Positions 37,601 to 48,529 of a DNA stretch of 64,000 bases are shown piece by piece; the stretch's first letter is position 1; each line of letters opens with the position of its first letter. The DNA lies in NCBI RefSeq assembly GCF_022201045.2, contig NC_068560.1:5736001-5800000 (forward strand), in the 5' to 3' direction. This DNA is from Citrus sinensis (lineage: Eukaryota > Streptophyta > Magnoliopsida > Sapindales > Rutaceae). The position numbers and the translations under genes were made by a program. The notes beneath the pieces are model-generated. The model was not told the DNA's origin. It was given only the letters and a program-made list of their open reading frames with translations, and ran no database searches.

Positions 37601-39024
37601 GATAGTTTACTCTCTATCATTTTCATTCACATGAATTTATTCTGGGATGTCATAGACCACTGATCCATGTTATTTATAAAGAGGAATTTGTTCATAAGTT
37701 TGATTTGTTCATAGGGCAAATGAAAAGATTATCCTTGCTACCACGCGGCATGGTGGACACCTTGCTTTTTATGAAGGGATAACTGCTAAAAGCTTGTGGT
37801 AATTTTGCCTTTGCTCTGTTGGAATTGTCAATGACACTTTTATCTCCCTGTTTCTTTTCCATTTTTAATCTTTAATAGCATTTCATTGTAGTTGTGTTTG
37901 TGAGTCTGTAAGAATGTGTGTTTTTTTTGGGTCCATTTCATTGTGTAATTGAGTGTCAAACATATTCAGTAATCAAATGATGTGAACCACGGCGGTATTT
38001 TGTCTACTAGACTTCTTTAATAGATTGGAAAAATTGATTCTTGAAATTGATTATGTTAAGCATGAAATGAGTGAAATAAGCATCCCTCAATGACAAAGCC
38101 ACACATTTCATTCCCAAATGTCATTGGAGGTTCTCATATTCAGAAATTTTCAATCAGGCAATGCACATGCTTATTAAGAATTTCTCTAATAAGACATTTT
38201 ACCCACATGGATGCATGCATGCATCTAGTTTGTCCAAATTAGCTTTTCACATTTTATTTTGACTTTTATTTGAGTTACTAACAGCTTTGTCAGAATTACT
38301 TTTATAATTAAGCATGTTTATTGTCCTGTCTTTAAACATCACTTGTTCCATTCATTTGCAGGTGGGTGAGAGCTGTTAATGTGTTTCTGGATGCACTAAA
38401 CACCAGCCCATATGTAAATAGAAGCACGAAGGTGCGAAACTTTCAAAGTGCTTAAACATTACTTTTTTTTCCCCTCCCTTGAAGAGGCTTATAGAATGAT
38501 TTTTCTGATAAATTGCAAAATTAAGGGATTTTATTGGCCACTGATAATTGTTAGTTAGAGGCAAACTATTATGAATTCTGTATTTTGCATTTCAGGTGCA
38601 AGAGTCTTCATCAACTGCTCCAATAGAATCTTCAGTTGATCAGGGGCCTTACATAAATGTTGCGGAAGATGGAATGGTGGCTGCTGTGGGCACTATGGCT
38701 TCAGAGAAGGTAGTAGAAGACACACCAAGTGAGCCCGTTACTCAAATTAAGAAAGATGAGGACACCAATTTAGACACCAATTCCATGACAGAGGAAACTC
38801 TTCCTGGTATTTATGGCACACAGTCATCAAACCAAAATGTCGATGATCTAATTGTTCCAATAAGAAGACGCATGGATCAACTTTCGCGGCACAGCAGGAT
38901 TTCTATCTGGTTACTAGTATGTATTGCCATCACAACCACTTGGCCGCTGGTAGGCTCTGCTCTTATATTGTTCCTCAGAAGAAAGTTCAAAAGCTTCACA
39001 CCCATGGCGTTGCTCAGAAGTTAG
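28616..39024 (+). CDS. EMB8-like alpha/beta hydrolase (ABHD1/3-type), membrane-anchored, 14 exons
   Basis: Exons: 28616-28872, 29110-29199, 29673-29734, 30086-30186, 31154-31243, 31703-31825, 36283-36360, 36635-36720, 36936-36984, 37083-37139, 37255-37385, 37715-37798, 38362-38431, 38596-39024. They sum to 1707 nt, 568 aa, all in frame with GT-AG sites. It resembles plant embryogenesis-associated EMB8 proteins, which share the fold of animal ABHD1/2/3 lipases. Visible features are an N-terminal membrane segment (about residues 24-45), LPTPWLSSPHLQT, the nucleophile elbow GTSIGAN (Ser235), LDDPV (Asp360/361) and RHGGHLAF (His390). The last exon adds a variable acidic stretch and a second hydrophobic segment near the C-terminus. 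Substrate is unknown; phospholipid or ester hydrolysis is inferred. Intron 6 (31826-36282) carries an antisense copia element. Confidence 0.9.
30600..30832 (+). mobile_element. Possible SINE-like retroposon in EMB8-like intron 4
   Basis: A B-box-like GGGGTTCAATTCG (about 30731) is followed by about 65 bp and then an A22 run (about 30809-30831). No target duplication or A box was found, so this is only a suggestion. Confidence 0.25.
32124..33065 (-). pseudogene. Copia reverse transcriptase, truncated
   Basis: The open frame has the copia RT start (WRETIFEEMRALDKNATWE), WVFTMKYNFDGSLERYKARL, NQLDVKNAFLNGDLEEEVYM and the catalytic YVDDIIMTG. It ends just after the FLGMEISRSKKGIVVSQRK block at a stop formed at the truncation point, so RNase H is lost. 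Confidence 0.9.
33310..34281 (-). pseudogene. Copia GAG-pre-integrase and integrase
   Basis: The frame begins with the pre-integrase zinc-finger half (LWHFRLGHPS, CEVCELAKHH). The core contains D-D-E catalytic contexts: HSDVWGP, FRSDNGKEF, and TPQQNGVAERKNKHLLE. It is cut by stops at both ends relative to protease and RT. Confidence 0.9.
34413..35243 (-). pseudogene. Copia gag C-terminus, zinc knuckle and protease
   Basis: Contains a CCHC-type knuckle (CDHCRKPWHTRESCWKLHGK) and the copia protease motif WILDSGATDHMTG. It overlaps the upstream gag frame by about 25 bp in another frame, implying a frameshift near 35230. Confidence 0.85.
35219..35830 (-). pseudogene. Copia gag N-terminus
   Basis: A typical plant copia gag start: Ser/Asn-rich leader, then LNGKNYLEWSQSVRLVIDGKGK and SMEPTLGKPFMFLPTTRDVW. 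It is separated from the rest of gag by a frameshift. Confidence 0.85.
35839..35850 (-). other. Copia primer-binding site
   Basis: Minus-strand TGGTATCAGAGC directly abuts the LTR. It is complementary to the 3' end of initiator tRNA-Met, the usual primer of plant copia elements. Confidence 0.9.
35851..36093 (-). repeat. Copia 5' LTR, 243 bp
   Basis: On the minus strand it begins TGTGACACTACAG and ends CCTACA next to the primer-binding site, giving the TG...CA boundaries. No second LTR is in the window. Confidence 0.8.
36699..36876 (+). repeat. Tandem duplication of EMB8-like exon 8 end and its splice donor, with G-rich spacer
   Basis: 36699-36774 (end of exon 8, donor GTATGT and following intron) is repeated imperfectly at 36808-36876, with the donor changed to GTTTGT. 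Between them is a G-rich tract (about 36774-36797) able to form a G-quadruplex. The gene model uses the first donor, which keeps the frame into exon 9. Confidence 0.75.
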
Positions 39025-40196
39025 AAGATAGAACCCTTCAAGGTATTCATAATTTATATATCATTGTATCCAGTTGTTTGGAGAAATTTTAATGTTATAG
39101 CTACGATTTACAATTAAATCATATATTAGAAAGTACAATAAAGATGTAAGAGCATCCTATGATATAGATCAATTTCATAATCAACAATATTTTTGTACTA
39201 ATTTAAGCTTGTAATAAACCAAAATGATCTATAAATTTTCTAAGAAGAATTCCCGTGAGAAAAAGTTTTGTTTCCAGAAATGTGGTGAAGGGACATTCAT
39301 CCAATCAAGTGAAGATTTGGAAAAAAAATAATAACAACTCTATTATTACTAAATGATAATTTTATTTTGCGCAAGTTAAGATAATTTTGTAGAGAGTTTG
39401 GTCCCCTATACATTATAAGTAAAATCAAGAAGTTAACTTTTTTTTTTTTTCCTTAAGTTGTTACAATCTTTAAATATATTACAATCCAAAAACTTTTTCA
39501 AATTCTAGATGCATGCATTTTGTAGTACAAAATTAGATATCTGTCGAACATTAACTTACAAATCAATTCCTTAATATTTGGGGAACAAATATCGAAGATA
39601 TAAGTACTATTAGACTATAGTGGCATTTCAACTCTTTAATATAAGTAAACTTTAATCATTAAAATCATACAAGTGAGAAAAAAAATAGTTAATTTTTTAT
39701 TACTAGTAAAATGATGATCTTCAAGATACCTTTTAAATTATTGTAACTCTCAATTTATCTCTTATTTTAATTAAGAAGATAAAATTATTTTTATCAATGC
39801 ATCCTTATTATTATTATTATTTTTGAACAAAAATAAGATAAGTTAAAGTATACAATGATTTAAAAGATATTTTAAAGATTTATTATTTTACTCGAGGTAA
39901 CCTGAAATTAACCCAAAAACTGAAATTAACCTAAAAAGAAATTAGAAAGGATTAAATTTTAATGATTATGCAAAGCTATAGAGTGTTTTAAATAATTGAA
40001 AACAAATAACAGGTCTTAACTGTAATTGTCATAAACAATGTGGAATCCGCCACCACTTACGTTTGGGCGGCAGAGCAGAGATAAAATGATGAGCGAAAAG
40101 CTTTAATAGATTGCAGAAGCATATGAGCATGAGCGGCATCATCTCGATCTCACTTGTATGTATGTATTTAATTTGTTTCAGTAGATTGTAATTAAG
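39025..40196. other. Intergenic between EMB8-like and TAF1C-like genes
   Basis: The first part is the 3' UTR of the EMB8-like gene. The rest is AT-rich with no recognisable coding or repeat unit. The last 150-200 bp before 40197 is expected to be the promoter and 5' UTR of the next gene. Confidence 0.5.
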
Positions 40197-42929
40197 ATGG
40201 ATTTCACAGAAGAATTGAAGTCCCAGTTCCCAATAGGTAAGTTCTTAAAGCCACCACTTCTCCAGTCATCAGAATCAATACAGGGCCCACTCTTCTTCAA
40301 TCCAAACCCAGAAACCCTAACCCTCCTCTCCTCCTCCAAAACCCTTTGCCCCCACTCTCTCTTTTCGCCGCCCCCCAGACTCACTCTCTCTAGATTCCTC
40401 TCCACTTCCTCCTCTTCGTTGCTTCCCTCCACCTCCACCTCCATCGCCTCCCAATTCGGCGATGTTGGGACCCACCAACACCCTGATGGCTCTCTTTCCG
40501 ATCAGGATTACAACCGCCTTCGGCTTCTTTACTGCCCGCTTAATAACACTGCCATTGCCTTCTTCCCCACTGGTGACAACAATGACCAACTGGGGTTCTT
40601 GGTAATTTCAGCCAAAGGCTCCCGTTTTGATGTCCTGTCCGATGAAGACGACGCCGTTTTCATGGTTTTAAACCAGCTCAACGGTCGAATTCGCGGGATT
40701 CTGGTGAACCCAGTTGAGGAGTTTGATTCGGCTTTCCAAGGTAATTCTTTGGTCAATGTTGGTTATTTGTTGGCTTTTACCATGTACTCAGTTCATTGGT
40801 TTAGTGTCAAGGTTAGTAAAGCTAGTGAAAGCACTACAAAGCCTGTTGTGAGTTACTTGGGTTTTAAGTTGTTTAAAACTTGCTCTGTTGTGGGTGCTTG
40901 CTGGAGCCCTCATTTGCCTGAGGAGAGTGTGGTTCTGTTGCAAAGCGGTGATTTGTTTATGTTTGACGTGAATGCTCGGGAATCGAAAGGGAAGAGATTG
41001 AGAGTGTCGTGGACTGATGATGATTTGAGTAGTTCCCAGAGTTGTGCATGGTTGGGTGTTGAGTTCAGTTGGCACCCTCGGATTCTGATTGTTGCACGGA
41101 TGGATGCTGTTTTTTTGGTTGATTTTAGGTGTGATGACTGTAATGTTAGTTTGTTAGCGAAGATTGATATGTTGAATTTGTACGCACCGGTTGAAAAGGA
41201 GCTGTTCCATACATTTTCTAAAGTGGATTCTGATGGTTTTCATTTTGTTTTGGCTTCCGACAGTTTGTTGGTTCTCTGCGATGTGCGTAGGCCTTTGATG
41301 CCAGTACTGCAGTGGGCTCATGGTCTTGATAAACCCTGCTATATTGACTCTTTTCGGTTGTCTGAACTAAGGTCAAATTCGAGAGACAATAGGTTTGAAT
41401 GGGCTAATGAATCAGGTTTTGGCATCATATTGGGGTCCTTTTCGAATTGTGAATTTAGTCTTTTCTGTTATGGACCTTCTGTACCTGGTCAGGGAGGTCC
41501 TTTTGCTTCAGAAATTTCAAAAATTTTCAAGTCTCTTTATGCGTGGGAGCTCCCTTCAGGTTTATTATTGTCAGGATGTGATTGTCAGTGTGGAAGTTGT
41601 CTCATGAGAGAAGAGTTCTCAAAAGATGCTCTTCCTGTATGGATTGATTGGCATCAGAAGAAAGACATTGTTCTTGGTTTTGGCATATTAGACAGCAATC
41701 TTTCTGCCCTCTTCCATGAGGCAGATGAATTTGGTGGGTTTACTCTGATTAGGCTCATGTCATCTGGGAAACTTGAAGCGCAGAGATATTGTGCATCATG
41801 GGATCCAATTAAAAAATTTGAACCAGCCCATGGGGCTTCGATGCTGCATTTTGAAAATGACTTGCTGTGTTGTATGGGAGGCATGGATTACAGATTTCGT
41901 AAAACATTCAAGTACCTTAAATTTGACTATCTTTCTGCACATTTAGGTGGTAATCTTACTGAACTTTTGGATTCCAAAATGAAAAACTCTTTCGATGGTC
42001 TTCAACAGAAGTGCTCTCTTAGTATAGAATTTCACGAAATTTTGTGTGAGAAGTTGAACGTTTGTGGATTCAGTCGATTTAGAACATCGCCTGACATTTC
42101 TATTGTTTTTGGTGACATAAGCTTGCCGTCGAGTGTTTGTGAGGTTGCTTTGAAGAGAATATGGGCATGCTTGCCGATGGAACTACTACAACTTGCATTT
42201 TCCCGCTATGCTGAAATTCTTGAAGTGTGTTCGGATGAGAAAGCATCTTTGGAGTTTTCAGTTGTCCCAGACCTACCCCAGTTGCCGCCTTTCTTCTTAA
42301 GGAAGCATTTCTGCCGTAGCAGTAAGTGGTCGCAGAAATTTCAACGTAGTGATGCCATTGTGGGTCCTGTTCTTCCTCTTCCTATTCTTGTTACGCTTCA
42401 CGAATTACACAATGGCTGTCCATATTCACAAGAGGTAGGCAAATTCTCGTCAGAGGAGGAACTTAACATTCGGTGCGATGAAGTTATGCAAGTGGCTAGT
42501 GAAATGGCCGTGTCAGATTCTGCCGCTAAGTCTCACAATGATCATGCTGTCTCTCTTGCCGATGACAGGGACGATCTGTGGGTTGACTCTCAAAAATCAA
42601 CACCTTTCATCTGGTACAATCCAACTGCGTTTGAGTGCACCACGAGGGATGATAACCGTGCTTTTAAGGATACTGTATTTTCTAATTTTATTTCAAAAGT
42701 GCCCGAGCAGCCGTCATCTCCTAAAGACAAGGCGGATGGCATTGCGCTAAATCTGTTTGATGATCTTTGCCCCATTGCTCTGAAGTATGATGATTGTACT
42801 ACGAATATTACACCTCCTGAACTGAAGACTTTCAATGTACTTAAGAGGCAGTTCTCGAGATGGCAAGACGGTTTCTCTCCTTACCGGGATTTTTGCACTC
42901 GGTTCAATCTAAAAAAGCAACGTAAATGA
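40197..42929 (+). CDS. TAF1C-like protein (RNA polymerase I TBP-associated factor subunit C), intronless
   Basis: A single 2733 bp frame encodes 910 aa with no interruption. It resembles plant proteins annotated as TBP-associated factor RNA polymerase I subunit C, a promoter-selectivity (SL1/CF-like) component for rRNA transcription. The N-terminus (about 1-90) is Ser/Pro-rich. Residues about 100-560 read like a degenerate WD/beta-propeller: repeated hydrophobic strands with ACWSPHLPEESVVLLQSGDLFMFDV, VEFSWHPRILIVARMDAVFLVDFR and ILGSFSNCEFSLF. The C-terminal end LKRQFSRWQDGFSPYRDFC looks conserved. The start codon is the first ATG of the frame and codon use is plant-like throughout. Function is inferred from resemblance; it could instead be annotated only as uncharacterised. 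Confidence 0.7.
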   Translation: MDFTEELKSQFPIGKFLKPPLLQSSESIQGPLFFNPNPETLTLLSSSKTLCPHSLFSPPPRLTLSRFLSTSSSSLLPSTSTSIASQFGDVGTHQHPDGSLSDQDYNRLRLLYCPLNNTAIAFFPTGDNNDQLGFLVISAKGSRFDVLSDEDDAVFMVLNQLNGRIRGILVNPVEEFDSAFQGNSLVNVGYLLAFTMYSVHWFSVKVSKASESTTKPVVSYLGFKLFKTCSVVGACWSPHLPEESVVLLQSGDLFMFDVNARESKGKRLRVSWTDDDLSSSQSCAWLGVEFSWHPRILIVARMDAVFLVDFRCDDCNVSLLAKIDMLNLYAPVEKELFHTFSKVDSDGFHFVLASDSLLVLCDVRRPLMPVLQWAHGLDKPCYIDSFRLSELRSNSRDNRFEWANESGFGIILGSFSNCEFSLFCYGPSVPGQGGPFASEISKIFKSLYAWELPSGLLLSGCDCQCGSCLMREEFSKDALPVWIDWHQKKDIVLGFGILDSNLSALFHEADEFGGFTLIRLMSSGKLEAQRYCASWDPIKKFEPAHGASMLHFENDLLCCMGGMDYRFRKTFKYLKFDYLSAHLGGNLTELLDSKMKNSFDGLQQKCSLSIEFHEILCEKLNVCGFSRFRTSPDISIVFGDISLPSSVCEVALKRIWACLPMELLQLAFSRYAEILEVCSDEKASLEFSVVPDLPQLPPFFLRKHFCRSSKWSQKFQRSDAIVGPVLPLPILVTLHELHNGCPYSQEVGKFSSEEELNIRCDEVMQVASEMAVSDSAAKSHNDHAVSLADDRDDLWVDSQKSTPFIWYNPTAFECTTRDDNRAFKDTVFSNFISKVPEQPSSPKDKADGIALNLFDDLCPIALKYDDCTTNITPPELKTFNVLKRQFSRWQDGFSPYRDFCTRFNLKKQRK

Positions 42930-43799
42930 TTGTTTGATAACTTCATTCTTTTTTTCCGCTTCCGAACCTTTCGGCATGTGTCCTTAAATCATTGTTTTGT
43001 TTATATTGTGAAAGAAGAAAAAGAAGTATACTTGTTAATAAAGTTAGAATTGTACAAATTAGGAAGAAATTTTAATTTGTAAGTATCAGTTGCCTGGTCA
43101 AAGAAACTAAACTGAAGATGCTGTAGTTTAACTAAATATAATTATTACTTGTATGATTTATTTTTTTTAAAAAAATGCACATATAATATGTATGTGTATT
43201 AATTGAAATAATATCTTTGATGTACCATAAAGTCTCTCAAGTGGCTAACTACAGTAAATGCCTCACGTGTGAAGCTTTTACAACCGTCCAACATTTGTCT
43301 AATTTCACATTTGTATCAACAAATTATTGTACTTTAATACCAAAAAGCACTTGTGAATGGTGTCATATGAATAATCCCACTCTTAAATGATTGCCAGTCT
43401 TTTGTGTGGGAGTTTATGGTTTCCAATCTCTGTCTTAAATTAATCATTGGCTTGCTGATGATATAATCACATTTCCACCTCCTTCATTTGAATATTCTTT
43501 CAGCTTGAATTTTAAATGTTGTTGCATGTATATCTTGATAATGGGTTTCTTTAGTAATAATTAAGGTTGGCAAAGAAATAATAAAAGAAACTGAAATTTG
43601 GCAACATGCCAAATTAATTAGTGAAACAAAAGGTACTAATAATCAATAAAGCACTTTAGAAAATAATTTTTTTTTTTTAACTTTAATTTGTCAGTTCCTC
43701 AATCAGAGTGTTGACAGAAACTTATTAACAATTAGGCAACTAACCCCACCTGCTTTGGAATGGAACATTATTTAACTATCAATGCTCTCAAAAATCAGA
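42930..43799. other. Intergenic, 3' side of TAF1C-like and trehalase genes
   Basis: Convergent gene ends meet here. The sequence is AT-rich with no gene seen; it should contain both poly(A) regions. Confidence 0.5.
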
Positions 43800-43880
43800 T
43801 TACCACCGTTGGTCTGTTATTCTGATTCTGCTGCTAAACAAGTTGCAATTCCAGCAGCACAAATTAAGAAGGCCACAAAT
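43800..43880 (-). pseudogene. Degenerate extra copy of trehalase exon 9
   Basis: The sequence matches the trehalase exon 9 end at 44591-44648, including the donor-site ATTACCA and AAGTTGCAATTCCAGCAGCAC, with small indels. It lies about 200-280 bp beyond the trehalase stop codon. It looks like a remnant of a partial tandem duplication. Confidence 0.65.
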
Positions 43881-44083
43881 TTGAAATTTTATTAATTTCC
43901 TCAGCTTCTCCATTAACCATCAAATAAGAATAGTTTGCTTTCTTTTGCTAGAAAATGCAAAATATGAATGTACATAATATATCAAGTTCCCACGTTCAAT
44001 AGAATTGACAAGACATGAAAAAGAAGGGAGAGAATCCAAGATAATTAGGTCGGTAGTTATAAACCAAGTCAAAGCTCATCTCT

Positions 44084-47000
44084 TCAGAGCAGAACTCCAT
44101 TGCAACCTATCTTCAGATCTGCTGGCCACCCAAACTCCTCCAAGAACGCCAACACGACTCCATTTGACCAACCAAAACCAGTCTGTAATTCATCAGAGCA
44201 AATGAGGTACATAGATGTTCATTGTTAAGACATTAGGCACCTAAGTTTAATAGATACACTTGAAAGAATAAACAATTATTTACTACCTGGGGTATGTATT
44301 CACCACCACCTCCAATATCTCCACATTTTTCTACATTATATTTTTCATGCATAGCACCAGTTTCTTTGTATGCAACATAATTGGTATTGATCCACCTCAT
44401 AGCAATGTCTTGTGCCATTGACTTTGCTTCTTGTGATCCTGACTTACCCAAACCTTCTACTATCATGTGTTGAAGTGGCGCCCAGCCGTTAGGAAAGTCC
44501 CTGTTTCATTTGGTAACATTAAGTAATAGCCAACAAATATAAAGAAAAATCTAATTCAAATGCTAATATTGAATTTGTTACTAATTAATTATTACCATTG
44601 TTCTTCTGATCTTGTCAAAGAAGTTGCAATTCCAGCAGCACCGAGTAAGCCTGAACTTTGAAAGCTTTTTCGGACTTTCTCCACTATACAAGTATCTGGA
44701 TAACATAAAATGCTTCAGAATAAACAATATTCTCATTAAAGCATTCTCAATATTCATCAACTATTCAACTTAAGAATCCCTATTTATTAAAAGGCATACT
44801 TCTATAGCCAGTTAGGGTTACAAACCAGAATTGAATAAATCAATCCATATGGGTACAAAGTTTGAGGCAAATGCATTATTATTTTGGTTTGAAGCTTTCC
44901 ATCTTTGGCATTCCTACAATACACGTATTAAAGTGATAACATTCAGGGAAAGAAAAAAAAAAAAAAACACAGCTGAGGAAGTTATGTCTTAGCTAATAAA
45001 CATCACATTCAGGCAATTACCTGGCTACCAGTTCCATTACTTATCCAGTAATCCAGCCATTGCCCATTTTCTTCATTCCAGAAAACAGAGTCTATTGCCT
45101 CTTTCCTTGCTTGAGCAGATTTCAAGAAACTCTCAACTGTTTTATTGTCTCCAACAATTTGTGCCATGGAAACAATGTCAAGTTCCATCTGGTTCAACAT
45201 ACAAACATCACTTAAATATGGGGGGGAAAAATGGATGGACTTCCAAGTCTCTAGACTTACTAAGAAGGCAGAGACTTTTACCTTGAGTATAAATATATTT
45301 AAATCAACAGGTAATATTGATGTTATTGCCAATGTGGTGAAATCCGAAGTATTCCTGCAAGAAGACAATTAAACTCCAGAAACTTGTCAACTGAGTTTTG
45401 TCTGATAATTAATTAATTGAATCACACAGTAGAGGAAATGACTTTTCTCCAACTGAACTTAATTATGTCGTGTTTGCCTAACAGATATTGGTTTGATGCA
45501 AGATAATTAATTACCTCATCCATCTGGTACTAAAATCCCATCCTGATTCAGCAACGGAAGCCAATTCGCGATAAAATTGCTCTTTCTCAGAAGCATTCAA
45601 GAGCTTAGAAGCATGCACCTTATCCTGGTAGAGGAAGGACGTTAAAATTTATCCTAACAAAATTTCTTTTCGCACCTCATGCTCAGGTAATTCTGATGGA
45701 AAGAAGAATATACAGTGGTTGAAGATTCAGGTCTCGGTTTGTTCCACATTGCATAATACCGACTCAATGTATGATTTCTACCTCGATTATCTTGGACGTT
45801 GACCTTATGTATTCCTACAATACATTAACATGTATATCAGCTACATAATTACATTCAAGCAAACAGAGAAATGAAACTTGCGTAGGGGAGGATAATCAAG
45901 CTGTTCATGTAAATTAAGTATATATTCAGTATACCCGAATTCCAAAATTGATGTTCTTTGAGCAGGGCAGGAAGAGCCTTTTTGACCAAATCCGAGTCAC
46001 CAGTTCGATTGTAAATATCGTAAACCATTGCACTGAGAAGGGGAGGCTGGCTGCAAGACATAAACCCATGTTATGTCAATAGCAAGTATGGTGCACAGAT
46101 TGAAAAGAAAGCATATATGATACATGGTCAGAAAGATGGGAACATTTGACATGTATCATTGCAGAAGACACTGCAGACGCTATGCCAAAAACTTTGGTAT
46201 GATGGGAAACTGAATGACAAAGAAGCATGATTTGACAGTTGTAACTAATACAATAGATGTTGGAACCAAAATTAGTTGGATAACACAAGAAGAAACATTA
46301 CCTCCTGTTGGTGTAATAAGCTCTTGCACCATTAAGGACATAACCGTATGTATCAATAAGATAAATGAGATTAGTCACAATTGCCTTCGCTGTCTTATAC
46401 ATCTTACTTGCTAGCAAGCCCCTGCACGCACATTGAATCACACCCATAAAAAATTTTAGCCTCACAAAAGCACTTAACACTAGAGAAAAAAAAAATTGTC
46501 TTACAATGTCACTGGACTGGCATCGAAAAAGGGAAAATAAAACAAATACAAAAAACTAAAAATAGAACAAATACAAAAACTAACCTGATAACCCAGTAAG
46601 AATCCCAATAGTAGACCTCTCTAAACCGGGAACCTGGAATAACAACCGGTCCAGGCAGGGGAAGCAAAGTGTGGAACTCAGGCCGCTCTGATACCGAACA
46701 GGAAACTCTCCGGGACAAATTCTTCCACAAAGCATGCACCTCAAGAGCCCATGCTCTCACTTGAGGGTTCTTCACCTTAGGCAAGAACCCATCCGGTTCG
46801 GGCACAAAATCTGGTGGTTCAGCGTACACAAGATCGTTTCCGGCACCATCAAAATATTCGTGCATAAACTCCTTGAAATCAGGAATCGAAACTGACCCAG
46901 TTGCATTTCTCGGTAGCTTGTGAAAAGCGGTAACAGTTGTGGAAAGATTGGACTTCAACGACAAATCAACGTAAAGTTTTGGATCAAAGTCTTTTTGCCC

Positions 47001-47234
47001 GAAAGTTGCAAGAGCAGTTTCTTGTACACGCTCCAAGAAAGTGACTAACGGGTTTGTGGGTACGACGGGGCCTCTGTCAAAATTGCCTGTGGCTGGCTTT
47101 GACATAGCTTTTGGGACAGTCTCTGATGCTGATACTGATGCAAGCAACAAAAACAACAACAATAGAGAGAAAGAGGACGCGGGGTGGTTACCGTTACTGT
47201 TACTGCTACGAGAATGAAAGGATGCCATGCACAT
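44084..47234 (-). CDS. TRE1: Trehalase (GH37), 11 exons
   Basis: Exons (minus): 47234-46585, 46421-46302, 46050-45935, 45814-45714, 45624-45515, 45354-45282, 45188-45021, 44913-44826, 44695-44596, 44500-44287, 44182-44084. They total 1839 nt, 612 aa, all in frame. It hydrolyses trehalose to two glucoses; plant enzymes are membrane-anchored with the catalytic side apoplastic. A hydrophobic segment at about residues 20-35 fits that anchor. Signature 1 reads PGSRFREVYYWDSYW (200-214) and signature 2 QWDFPNGWAP (508-517). The catalytic Asp lies in ESGWDFSTRW (Asp359) and the Glu base in HEKYNV (Glu561), by comparison with E. coli Tre37A Asp312 and Glu496. Signature 1 has Ser202 where Gly is usual. 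Alternative starts are Met1 or Met3. Confidence 0.94.
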
Positions 47235-48384
47235 GATTGGAGATGAATGAAGAGAGGAATTGTTGCTTAGGAGACATGGTGGGTTCCTACATAAAAGGAA
47301 TATCAGTTGAAGTAAACGGGTTTTGTTTGTTTTGTGGAAAGATTAGTCACTATTCACTAGAAACTTTCTTTGGCTATTAATTTTGTTTTTTTATTATTTA
47401 AGAAATGCTATTGCCTGAGTCAACGACTCGTCAGTTAACTTTTTCACTATTAAAAAAATAAAAAAGTTTTATAACCTTACTCTCGTATGTTTTTTTTTTT
47501 TTTTTTTGAAAAGTAGAAGAGAGTTAAAATAACTCATTTCAATCTTAAAAATTCTACTTAAAATATACTAATGTTTGCTAACAGAAAATCACATGACAAA
47601 AATAAGTCATGTACCAATAGACACTACCAGAAAATCACATGATAAAAATAGTTGTAAGATTTTAATAATATGTATGCTTATTAACAAATAATGTTAAAAT
47701 TTAGTGTATTTACTTAAAATTATTTTTTTTTTACAAAATGAACTTTAAATAAACTTATATAAAGTTATAAAAACTCTAAATCGTCATTTATTATATAAGT
47801 TGAACCGTTAATTTATGATTCACACCAAGCGTTAGCCAATTTTCTTCCATGAACATGAATTACTCCTAGGGATTTTTTGCTTTTAAATCATTAAGTTCGA
47901 AAAACAATCGCGCAAAAATTGTAGGATTAAAAATAACACAGATGTGGTATTGTGAATGCAAGATAGGCCGCCAAGCCCGACTCCGACCAGTTCCTGCAAG
48001 TAGGGTTGGGCAACTTTGGATTCGGATTAATCCGATCGGATTTTGAATAGTTCGGGTTGAAAAAAAAATCATCTGATTTCAATCCAAACTTCAAATTTGA
48101 TCCGATCCACTCCGAAATAAATAAATCGAATCGGATAAATATTTCGGATGAATTTGCATTCAGATTGGTCTGGATTAAATTCGAATTTGGGGCTTTGTAG
48201 CAATTTTTACAAAAAAAAAAAAAAAATCATAAAATTTACAATTAACGAGAACAAAAGTAACCAATTTATTAATTATGTAGAAGGCTGGACGTACCTAAGC
48301 AATGTAGCATTCTACATAATATGACGCCATTCCCAAACCATCTTCAAGTGACTAAATTGAAGACATTTGCACAGCATCCAATTC

Positions 48385-48424
<40 letters not shown>

Positions 48425-48428
48425 AAGA
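47235..48428. other. Intergenic: trehalase promoter and old repeat
   Basis: The first 200-300 bp should be the trehalase promoter and 5' UTR. From about 47995 to 48190 there is a GGATC/AATCCG-rich decayed repeat like that at 19296-19560. A (GA)n run lies at 48391-48422. No intact gene is present. Confidence 0.5.
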
Positions 48429-48525
48429 ATGGCCAGTGAAGGAGCCCTTGGATCTCGTAAAACTTAGCCTCGACGAGCGCATCTATGTCATGCTACGATC
48501 CGACAGTGAACTCCGCGGTAAACTC
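48429..48525 (+). pseudogene. LSM3: LSM3 fragment
   Basis: 48439-48525 encodes 29 residues that match the start of the Sm-like protein LSM3 ([20 protein letters not shown], then SDSELRGKL), followed by an in-frame TAG. The ATG at 48429 is out of frame with this segment, consistent with a small deletion in the usual N-terminus. Weak further similarity may run to about 48640. LSM3 is a core of the U6 snRNP and mRNA-decay rings; this copy cannot encode it. Confidence 0.75.
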
Positions 48526-48529
48526 TAGA

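Noticed and set aside
40178..40589. Two minus-strand ORFs at the start of the TAF1C-like gene
   Set aside because: Antisense of Ser/Pro-rich coding sequence; no independent support.
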